From contig CALGJV010000008.1 in assembly GCA_937928595.1 (NCBI GenBank), forward strand, positions 62,001 to 126,000: a stretch of DNA of 64,000 nt, read 5' to 3'. The DNA comes from an uncultured Phycisphaerae bacterium (lineage in GTDB: Bacteria > Planctomycetota > Phycisphaerae > UBA1845 > Fen-1342). Shown piece after piece: positions 26,333 to 33,676 of this stretch (within the stretch, counting starts at the first letter, position 1; every line of letters starts with the position of its first letter). The position numbers and the translations under genes are program-made. Below the pieces are notes generated by a model that was not told where the DNA came from, ran no database searches, and worked only from the letters and a program-made list of their open reading frames with translations.

Positions 26333-27433
26333 TCACCCGCCGGCCTCGGCCGGCTCGGCGCTGAGCGCGGCCGGTCGGCTGTCCGCCCCCGACAGCAGCG
26401 GCGCCAGCCGCGCCGCCGTGTCCGCATCGGTGACGACGTACAGAAACTCCGTGTTGCGCAGGTGGCTCACGCGCCCGACCTTCTCGCCGCGGGGGTTGTA
26501 GATGCCGATCTGCGCGCCGACATAGCGCTTGTAGTCGTGCGCCAGCGTCAACACCGTCCCGCGCGTCGCGAGCAGTGCTTCCATCGCCGCGCGCGACACG
26601 TAGCCTTCGTCGCTGAACGACACGAGCAGCGTGCGGGCCTGCGCGGCCGCCACGACGCCGCGCAGCGCGTCAACACACCGCGTGCGCGAGTTGAACACGC
26701 TGCGCCGCGTGCGGCAGTCCATTCGCTTGCACGCCACCCCGTATACCTCCGGCCGGTCCCAGCGCACCAGCGTCTCCCACACGTGGTAGTTCCCGAGGTA
26801 CGAGTGCTGGTTGTAGGGCGGGTCCAGGTACACGACGTCGCCGGCCAGCACCGCCGCCGCGGCCAGCGCGTCGCGCTCGTGCGCTTCGCACCGGCCGTGC
26901 GGCCCGCGCGGGAGCACATCCGGCAGCCGCAGTTCCAGCGGGCGCAGCGCCCGCGGGGCCCACTCCTTCAGGTAGGCCATCTGCACCCCCGTGGTCGAAT
27001 CCACCCGGTCGGCCGCCTCCATCAGCGCGACCAGCAGAACCGCCTCGAGCTCCGGGTTGAGGCCCTTCGCGGCGATGGCCGCCCGGATCGCATCAATCCG
27101 CTCGCCGTTGCGCGGATGGAAGAAGCGCGACCGGAGGCAGTACGTCTCCGTGAAGAACCCCGGGCGTCCCGGCAGCGCGTTGAGTTCGCGGATGAGGCGG
27201 GTCGCATCCGCCTGCACATCCTCGCGGTCGGCTTGGACGTAGCAGCGCGCCAGCGTGGCCGCGTACGCGTTGTGGTCGTTGGCCCGGACCCGGTAGCCCT
27301 GCCGCTTGAGCGCATGCCCGACCCGCGCCGTGCCGGAGAACAGGTCCACCACCGTGCGCACGTCCGGCAGGGCCCGCACCACGCGCAGAATCGATCCCAC
27401 CAGCAGGCGCTTGGAACCCAGGTACTTGATCAC
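26333..27433 (-). CDS. D12-class DNA adenine N6-methyltransferase
   Basis: A 366-residue alpha-class (Dam/D12-like) DNA methylase. An N-terminal VIKYLGSKRLLVGSI and motif I VVDLFSGTARVGHAL bind AdoMet, and the catalytic motif IV is DPPYNQHSYLGNY with Asp204. The GTG start at 27433 begins exactly at the family N-terminus, with GGGAG eight bases upstream. No restriction endonuclease gene is adjacent, so it is probably an orphan methylase for regulation or replication, or part of a split system. It is 28 bases downstream of the SAM methyltransferase and likely cotranscribed with it. Confidence 0.85.
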   Translation of the reverse strand: MIKYLGSKRLLVGSILRVVRALPDVRTVVDLFSGTARVGHALKRQGYRVRANDHNAYAATLARCYVQADREDVQADATRLIRELNALPGRPGFFTETYCLRSRFFHPRNGERIDAIRAAIAAKGLNPELEAVLLVALMEAADRVDSTTGVQMAYLKEWAPRALRPLELRLPDVLPRGPHGRCEAHERDALAAAAVLAGDVVYLDPPYNQHSYLGNYHVWETLVRWDRPEVYGVACKRMDCRTRRSVFNSRTRCVDALRGVVAAAQARTLLVSFSDEGYVSRAAMEALLATRGTVLTLAHDYKRYVGAQIGIYNPRGEKVGRVSHLRNTEFLYVVTDADTAARLAPLLSGADSRPAALSAEPAEAGG

Positions 27434-27461
27434 GCCGCGACTCCCGAAGCCGCGGCGGACA

Positions 27462-28724
27462 TCATACCGACGCCGGCGTCCCGCCGTCCGCCGCGCCTCC
27501 GATGCGCACGACGCCGAACAGCGCGTGCCCGCAGCCCACCGCATCCGGCAAACCCATTTCCAGGTTGCGGAGGACCATCGCGACCTGCGGGCCGACCACG
27601 CTGGCCCAGAAGTCCGCCACCGGAAAACGCGGGCCATTCCGGCACAGCCACGCCAGCATCTTCAGGTCGTCCGCCAGGCCCGGCGGGCTGGACTCGATCA
27701 GGAAGCGCACCTCGTCGTCGCGCTGGTTCATGAGCGCATCCACGTGCCGGATCACGGCGTTCCACTGCCGCGCGTATTCCGTCAGGCGCGCCGCCGGCGC
27801 CGGGCAGGCCGCAGCCGGCAGCGCCGGAGACTCCAGGTCGACGCGCAGGGCGTCAAGCTGCCCGCGGTAGCCGTGGTCCAGCAGCCGGTTCACCTGGTGC
27901 CGCAACGACCGCGGACGACCGTTGAACAGCCCGGTGTCGAAGTGTCGGCCGACGAAGATCGACCGGTCCGCGAGGACCTCGAACGCCAGCCCGCGGCCCG
28001 TCTCTGCCGCCACCGCGGCACAAGTCTCCCGCAACTCGGCCGCCGTCCAGAACGTGTTCGTGAACCATTCGATCTGCTCGGGCGTCCGCTGCTCGGGCGG
28101 CAGCAGGTACGCCATGTTGTACGGCAGCATGCGGCGGTTGTCGGCGGTCCAGTACGCGGGCCACTCGGGGGAATACCGGCCCAGCAGGTCGAACACGAGC
28201 AACGCCCCGTCGTCGGCGTGCCGCACGATTTCCGTCACGAGCCGCCGCAGCGCGTCCGCCGAAATGTGTGAGAGCGAGCCGTACGACGAGAAGTAAAGGT
28301 GAAACGGCGGCTCCTGCGCCAGCGGGAATCCGTGCCCCAGGTCGGCCTGCACGAAGCGGACGTTCGGCAGACCCGCGTAGTTCCGCGCGCCCTGCTCGAT
28401 CATCCCGGGCGACAGGTCGAGCCCCACATACTCCAGGTCCTCCGTCGCCATCAGGAACTCGTGCTCGCTCCGCTCGGCCGGCTCCACCGGGATGTGCGTG
28501 AGCAGCTCCAGACCCTCACCGCTCCCGCAACCGAGGTCCACGACGCGCACGGGACGGCGCGCGGCAACCCGCGCCGCCAGCAGCGGCCGCAGCCACAGCT
28601 TGATCGACATGTCCTCCCAGAACTTCCGGACGTTGTCTTTCTTGCCGGTCAGGCCGCTGCGGTCCACGCCGTAGAACCCGGCGCGAACCGCCACCTCGTA
28701 GAACTCGGTCTTCGGTGTCGTCAT
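27462..28724 (-). CDS. class I SAM-dependent methyltransferase
   Basis: A 420-residue Rossmann-fold methyltransferase. Motif I is VRVVDLGCGSGEGLELL (about residues 60-76), the Asp after strand beta2 is in YVGLDLSPGMIEQGARNY, and VRFVQADLGHGFPL follows. The C-terminal 180 residues are not typical of the minimal fold and may define the substrate; it is unknown. Two ATG codons in a row precede the protein; 28724 has GGGAG five bases upstream. The gene is followed after 28 bases by the adenine methylase and preceded by the small membrane protein on the same strand. Confidence 0.8.
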   Translation of the reverse strand: MTTPKTEFYEVAVRAGFYGVDRSGLTGKKDNVRKFWEDMSIKLWLRPLLAARVAARRPVRVVDLGCGSGEGLELLTHIPVEPAERSEHEFLMATEDLEYVGLDLSPGMIEQGARNYAGLPNVRFVQADLGHGFPLAQEPPFHLYFSSYGSLSHISADALRRLVTEIVRHADDGALLVFDLLGRYSPEWPAYWTADNRRMLPYNMAYLLPPEQRTPEQIEWFTNTFWTAAELRETCAAVAAETGRGLAFEVLADRSIFVGRHFDTGLFNGRPRSLRHQVNRLLDHGYRGQLDALRVDLESPALPAAACPAPAARLTEYARQWNAVIRHVDALMNQRDDEVRFLIESSPPGLADDLKMLAWLCRNGPRFPVADFWASVVGPQVAMVLRNLEMGLPDAVGCGHALFGVVRIGGAADGGTPASV

Positions 28725-28832
28725 CATCTCTCCCGGACCAGGTGCCGAAGCCGCGGCACGCGGCACGCCGGGACCGCCGGGTCGCGGGCCGACGCGAAAC
28801 GATCGCACACACCGCTCTGCCGGAGCGGTCGC

Positions 28833-29186
28833 TCAGGCCAGCACGTGGTTCCCGAGCACGTTGGCCGCCACCCACACACCCACCGCGGCCGGCACCAGCA
28901 CGCGCGTGTAGCGCCGCGTGTGCTCGACGGTGGCGGGCTCCCCGGTCGCGGTCGTCGCCGCGCCGGAGCGGAACTCGGCCCAGCGGCCCACCACCATCAG
29001 GGCCACGAGCCCGGCGAAGAGCGCGTCCCAGCCGGTGAGCCAACCGCGGCCGTTGACGATGATGGCGTACACCACGGCCGCGGCCAGGAGCGGGCCGACC
29101 AGAATCCAGGTGATCCGGGCCCCGAGGATCCACACGCTGCGGATCGGCGGGGGCTCGGGCGATGGAGCCAGGGGCGTGTCAGGCAT
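28833..29186 (-). CDS. small membrane protein, unknown
   Basis: A 117-residue protein with a Pro-rich N-terminus (PDTPLAPSPEPPP) and three hydrophobic segments (ITWILVGPLLAAAVVYAIIV; WDALFAGLVALMVVGRW; VLVPAAVGVWVAANVL). No family was recognised. The ATG at 29186 has GGGAG eight bases upstream. It is the first gene of a possible minus-strand operon with the SAM methyltransferase (108 bases away) and the adenine methylase. Confidence 0.6.
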   Translation of the reverse strand: MPDTPLAPSPEPPPIRSVWILGARITWILVGPLLAAAVVYAIIVNGRGWLTGWDALFAGLVALMVVGRWAEFRSGAATTATGEPATVEHTRRYTRVLVPAAVGVWVAANVLGNHVLA

Positions 29187-29730
29187 GGCGGCACTCCCGG
29201 TAACGGATGAGCCGGCTGCGGCGCGAAACTTGACCGCCCGCGCAACTCGCGGAAACGGTTCGCTCAATGGAGCCGGAGCCGTGGCTCGGGCAGGAATGGC
29301 GGCCCGACCATTCGGTGTGCCTGCGCTGCGCCCGCGCGCAACGCACCCAAGTGGAGTTCTTACTCCACCCGGTAAACGCTACCCGGAAACGGTCGAAAGT
29401 CAACTGATCGCTTCCCGCCCCGCCCTGAGCCGCACTGCCACCGGCCGCGCGGCGGCCCCGGTCCCGGCCAAAACGCGGAACGGCGTACCGGCCCCTTTCC
29501 GGCCGGCCAACGCCACATTCTGGGCCGGTCCCGCCCTTCCGCGCCGCATCGCGGGGCGGGGGTCCGATAGGCCGGCGCGGAACCGCTCAACCACCGCGAA
29601 TCGGGGAGTCGGATCGCGCCGAGCCGCGGGCCGATGCGTCAGGGACAGTCGAAAAACAACGGCCCCGTTGGTATACTGTTGAGTGAAGCGCTTCATCCGC
29701 CCGAGCCAAACACGCTGGAGGAAACAGCCC
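29187..29730. other. 544-bp divergent intergenic region
   Basis: It separates the small membrane protein (-) from the large HELGH protein (+). It holds a perfect dyad at 29351-29368 and, near the right end, TATACT at 29672-29677, which is 59 bases before the ATG at 29731 and a likely -10 element. A 46-codon open frame at 29267-29407 has no ribosome-binding site and is not called. No tRNA or other RNA gene was recognised. Confidence 0.4.
29351..29368. promoter_or_regulatory. perfect 18-bp dyad, possible operator
   Basis: GTGGAGT (29351-29357), TCTT, ACTCCAC (29362-29368). It lies about midway between two divergent genes. It could be an operator for either, or a hairpin at the end of a short transcript; the sequence cannot decide. 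Confidence 0.35.
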
Positions 29731-32700
29731 ATGCCGCTTTGTTCGCCCCGCCCACGCCGCGTTCGCCGGTTCGCCTCCCTCGTCATGCTCGCCGGCGTCG
29801 CCGCCGCCGCTGCCCAGACCGTCGATTTTGACGTGACCCACATCGAGCGCACGCCAAAGTACAACTACGACGCCACCAAGAAGTGGCCGGACCCCGGCGA
29901 GACGGTCACGTTTCACGGCTTCATCCGTTGCTGGGGCGATGCCGCCACGCCCACTGTCCCCACTGTGCAGTACCTCTGGCGCATCAACGGGCAGGTGGTC
30001 GCGAGCGGCACGATTACGAACTTCGAGCCGCTCCGGCCCCCGTTCACGTTCGACTACGCGGGCTACCCGAACCCGACCAGCGATAGCGCGCTGCGCAACC
30101 CCAACAACTACCCGAAGAATCCCGACGCCTTCCCGAATCCGCCGCCGACCGGCCTGCGGAAGGTGACCCTCCAGTGGGTGTGGCAGCCGGGACGGCACAC
30201 CGTGGAACTCATGGTCGACCCCGCCGGGCAGATTCCGGAACGCTCGGAGCTGAACAACCGCCGCCGCGACTTCACCGACGCCCTCAGCGCGGCGTTCTGG
30301 GTGGAGGAGACGACCTGGCGGTACTTCCATCTGTATCAGCATCAGCTCGGCATCGGCCGCAACTCGTGGGAGGACTGGATCCAGGCGCAGATGGCCAAGC
30401 AGAACGAGCTGTACGAGACGGCCATCTGGGACGTCACGCCGAACGGCTGCGTGGACCGCGTGCGCATCGACCGCATCATCGTGGTGCCCGACGGCCAGTT
30501 GCCGGTCAACGGCGGCCTACCCACGAACAACCCGGACAGCTCGGACAAGACCGTGGATCTCCAGTGGGGCTTCGTCGCCTACGACGACGCGAACAGCACG
30601 TACTACGACGACCACACGTCGTTGAACCTCGGAAACCCGTTCTTCATCGAGACGGGCGTGATTCACGAGCTCGGGCACGCCCGCTACCTGATCGACTCCT
30701 ACGGCTTCGACGTGCACGGTAACGCCGTGCAGATCCTTGAGAACGGCGCGCCCGTCGCCGGCACCCCCCTGATGCCCTTCGAGGCGTGGGGCGCCGTCTA
30801 CTACAACATCAGCGGCGGCGTCATGACGGGGCCGTACGGCTTCCGCTGGTCGCCCTATGAGGCCGCGATGCTCAACCGCATCGGCGGCCAGCGGGCCCGC
30901 TGCGGCAACATGAACGCGCCCTGCAACATCGGCGAATTCCTGCAGGAGCTCCCCCAGAACAACTTCTTCCGATTCACCGACCCCCAGGGCTGGCCGCGGC
31001 CGAACGTCAACGTCAAGGTCTACCAGGCCCAGGGCGACGGCCAGAGCTGGTACGGCAAGCAGTACGACAACGTGGCGGACCTCAACTTCACCGCCGACAC
31101 GAACGGCACGGTGAACCTCGGCCGCTGCCCGTTCGACAACGACGGAACGATCGAGCACAGCTGGGGCCGGGCCAACGGCGTCATCATTCTGCGGATTCAG
31201 GACGGCCCGCAGGTCTGGTACCGCTTCGTCGAGGCCAGCAGCTTCAACATCGAGTACTTCAAAGGCAACCAGCAGAACGCGTACTACACGCTGGCCTTGC
31301 CCGGCCCCTCGACGGACAACGACGGCGACGGGCTCGCCGACGGCTGGGAGTATCTCTACTTCGGCAACTTGTCGCGCAGCGGACCGGAAGACGACGACCA
31401 GGACGGGTTGACCACCCTGCTCGAGTTCCAGAACCGCACCGTGCCGACCGACCCCGACACCGACGACGACGGTCTGAACGACGGCGACGAAGTGCTGGTC
31501 TACGGTACCAACCCGCTCAACCCCGACACCGACGGCGACACGCTCACCGACGGCGACGAGGTCCACATCTACGGCACCAGCCCGACCTCGGCCGATACGG
31601 ACGGCGACGGCTGGAACGACGCCGTCGACAACTGCAAGACCGTTTTCAACCCCGATCAGGCCGATCTCAACGGCAACGGCATCGGCGACGCGTGCGAGAA
31701 CCTACCCCGGCTGGCCGCGGTCACGGCCCCGTCGCGGTTCCGCGTGCGGGTCGTCTTCTCCAAGGACCTCGACCCCGCCTCGGCCCAGGATCCCGCAAAC
31801 TACGCCGTCAGCGGCGGCGTCAGCGTGACCGGCGCGACCCTCGCCGCGGACCAGCGCACCGTCACGCTCGCGACGTCCGCGCTGACGACCGACGTGCCCT
31901 ACACGCTGACGGTCAACCATGTCCGTGACACCGACGTTCCGCCGAACGAGGTACTGCCCGACACGCAGGCCGAGTTCGGCTACTTCTCCGGCCAGCGCGT
32001 CACCGCGGGCCTGCAACTGCTCTACGACTTCGAGGAAGGGGCCGGCACGCTCGTGCGCGACGTGTCGGGCGTCGGGACCCCCTACAACCTCGTCATCCGC
32101 ACCCCCGCCGCAGTCCAGTGGACGCCCGGCGGCCTGCGCCTCGCGGCGCCGGTGCTCGTTTCCGGCAACTTGCCGGCCGACAAGCTGATTACGGCCTGCC
32201 TGGCGTCCGGCGAGCTGACCGTCGAGGCCTGGATCGTGCCCGCCGCGGCGAGCCAGACGGGCCCCGCCCGCATCGTGACGCTCTCGGGCAGCTCGACCGC
32301 CCGCAACTTCACGCTCGGCCAGGGCCCCGGCGGCGGCCCCGGCGACGCGTTCGAGTTCCGCCTGCGGGCGACGACCACGAACGGCAACGGCCTGCCGGCC
32401 ACCGCGACCCCCGCGGGCGTCGCGACCACCGGGTTGCAGCACGTCGTCTGCACCCGCACCGCCCTGGGTGAGACGCGCATCTACGTGGACGGCGTGTCCG
32501 TGGCGACCGGCTTCGTCGGCGGCGATTTCAGTACTTGGACGCCGTCGTACCGCGTCGGACTGGGCAGCGAGTTCCCCTCTGGCACGCCCTGGCTCGGCGA
32601 GTACCGGCTCGTCGCGCTCTACAGCGCCGCCCTCACGCCGTTCCAGGTCCGCCAGAATCACGCCGCGGGCAGCGAGCCGCGCCCGCCTGTCACGCCGGGC

Positions 32701-32883
32701 GACACCAACTGCGACGGTGCGGTGAACTTCGACGACATCGACGCCTTCGTGCTCGGGCTGTCGGGCGAGGCGGCTTACGCCGCCCAGTACCCGGATTGCC
32801 CCTACCTGAGCAACGACTGCAACGGCGACGGATTCGTGGACTTCGACGACATCGAGGCCTTCGTGGCGCTCCTCGGCGGCTAG
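29731..32883 (+). CDS. large secreted putative metallopeptidase with calcium-binding repeats, LamG-like domain and dockerin-like C-terminus
   Basis: A 1050-residue exported protein. The ATG at 29731 follows GGAGGAA by nine bases and begins a signal peptide (FASLVMLAGVAAAAAQ). Domains in order: a CARDB-like beta domain (VDFDVTHIERTPKY to about 170, LMVDPAGQIPERSELNNRRR); a region with the zinc-binding motif HELGH (residues 312-316, IHELGHARYLID); thrombospondin type 3-like calcium repeats at about 540-660 (DTDGDTLTDGDE, DTDGDGWNDAVDNC); an SbsA/Big_5-like Ig domain (about 670-760); a LamG/concanavalin-like domain (about 770-980); and a pair of EF-hand-like dockerin units (GDTNCDGAVNFDDIDAFV and DCNGDGFVDFDDIEAFV). 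Peptidase activity is inferred from HELGH only; the third ligand is not identified. Confidence 0.8.
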   Translation: MPLCSPRPRRVRRFASLVMLAGVAAAAAQTVDFDVTHIERTPKYNYDATKKWPDPGETVTFHGFIRCWGDAATPTVPTVQYLWRINGQVVASGTITNFEPLRPPFTFDYAGYPNPTSDSALRNPNNYPKNPDAFPNPPPTGLRKVTLQWVWQPGRHTVELMVDPAGQIPERSELNNRRRDFTDALSAAFWVEETTWRYFHLYQHQLGIGRNSWEDWIQAQMAKQNELYETAIWDVTPNGCVDRVRIDRIIVVPDGQLPVNGGLPTNNPDSSDKTVDLQWGFVAYDDANSTYYDDHTSLNLGNPFFIETGVIHELGHARYLIDSYGFDVHGNAVQILENGAPVAGTPLMPFEAWGAVYYNISGGVMTGPYGFRWSPYEAAMLNRIGGQRARCGNMNAPCNIGEFLQELPQNNFFRFTDPQGWPRPNVNVKVYQAQGDGQSWYGKQYDNVADLNFTADTNGTVNLGRCPFDNDGTIEHSWGRANGVIILRIQDGPQVWYRFVEASSFNIEYFKGNQQNAYYTLALPGPSTDNDGDGLADGWEYLYFGNLSRSGPEDDDQDGLTTLLEFQNRTVPTDPDTDDDGLNDGDEVLVYGTNPLNPDTDGDTLTDGDEVHIYGTSPTSADTDGDGWNDAVDNCKTVFNPDQADLNGNGIGDACENLPRLAAVTAPSRFRVRVVFSKDLDPASAQDPANYAVSGGVSVTGATLAADQRTVTLATSALTTDVPYTLTVNHVRDTDVPPNEVLPDTQAEFGYFSGQRVTAGLQLLYDFEEGAGTLVRDVSGVGTPYNLVIRTPAAVQWTPGGLRLAAPVLVSGNLPADKLITACLASGELTVEAWIVPAAASQTGPARIVTLSGSSTARNFTLGQGPGGGPGDAFEFRLRATTTNGNGLPATATPAGVATTGLQHVVCTRTALGETRIYVDGVSVATGFVGGDFSTWTPSYRVGLGSEFPSGTPWLGEYRLVALYSAALTPFQVRQNHAAGSEPRPPVTPGDTNCDGAVNFDDIDAFVLGLSGEAAYAAQYPDCPYLSNDCNGDGFVDFDDIEAFVALLGG

Positions 32884-32890
32884 CCCGCGC

Positions 32891-32914
32891 CGCCGCGCCC
32901 AACTGAACGCGGCG
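32891..32914 (+). terminator. hairpin after the HELGH protein gene
   Basis: CGCCGCG (32891-32897) with CGCGGCG (32908-32914), loop CCCAACTGAA, eight bases after the stop codon. No U-run. Confidence 0.4.
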
Positions 32915-33130
32915 CCGCCCCGGGCCGCGGGACCCCGCCGGCCGCCCGTCGGCCGTCCCGCAGCCCGGGGCCCAACCCGCTGGTCGCGCCCCGCGCGGCG
33001 CGGGGGACGCGCTTCCCCCGCCAATTCCCGCCCAACGCCAACGCACGCGCACACCGGCCGCCCGCGCCGCTCGCCCGTGCGACACCCTTCCCGTGCGGGC
33101 GCTCCCCCCGCGCCCGCGCAGGAGGCACGC

Positions 33131-33655
33131 ATGAATCAGCGGCACACGGAGTTCTTCGGACCGGACCTCGCCCGCGGCCCGTTCAGCTCGCAGCGGATCG
33201 AGACCAGCGCGCTCCAGATCGCCACCGCGCTCGCCCAGCTCCGCGCGCCCCTCACGCGCAGCGACGACGCCCTGCGCGGCCACGCGGCCTTCATCCGCGA
33301 GCTGGCCGACCGGCTGGCGCCCGACTGGGCTGCGAACATCGGCCTGGCAGTGCTGCCGGAGGTCTCGGACACGATCCGCCTGACGGTCACGACGCCGATC
33401 GGCACGCACAGCCTGCTCGAGCTCTGGCTGGCGGACGGGCCGGGCGGCGGCCTGACGACGCTGGCGCCGACGAGCGTGAGCTTCGGCGTGGGCACCGTGC
33501 TTGAGACCGTCGTGAACGGCAAGCACTACCGCGTGCTGACCTCGGAGGCCGGCGTGATCGATGTGACTGTCACGTACCCGGGCACGCGCTCCTGGTATTG
33601 GGCGGTGACCCGGCTGGGCCGCGTGTACTACTCGTCGCGGCTGTACTTCGCGTAA
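33131..33655 (+). CDS. unknown protein, 174 residues
   Basis: No family was recognised. The protein has no signal peptide or membrane segment. Residues 20-70 look helical (IETSALQIATALAQL; DDALRGHAAFIRELADRLAP), and from about residue 75 there are predicted beta strands (TIRLTVTTPIGTHSLLELWL; TVLETVVNGKHYRVLTSE; VIDVTVTYPGTRSWYWAV). The start at 33131 has AGGAGG five bases upstream. It sits between the HELGH protein and convergent mutS2, with 21 bases to the mutS2 stop. The composition is like the neighbours, so there is no sign of recent transfer. Confidence 0.6.
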   Translation: MNQRHTEFFGPDLARGPFSSQRIETSALQIATALAQLRAPLTRSDDALRGHAAFIRELADRLAPDWAANIGLAVLPEVSDTIRLTVTTPIGTHSLLELWLADGPGGGLTTLAPTSVSFGVGTVLETVVNGKHYRVLTSEAGVIDVTVTYPGTRSWYWAVTRLGRVYYSSRLYFA

Positions 33656-33676
33656 ACCACGTCGACAGCGGCGACC

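Noticed and set aside
29267-29407. 46-codon open frame with a CLRC word
   Set aside because: It has no ribosome-binding site and no homology clue, and it overlaps the dyad. It may be real but cannot be supported.
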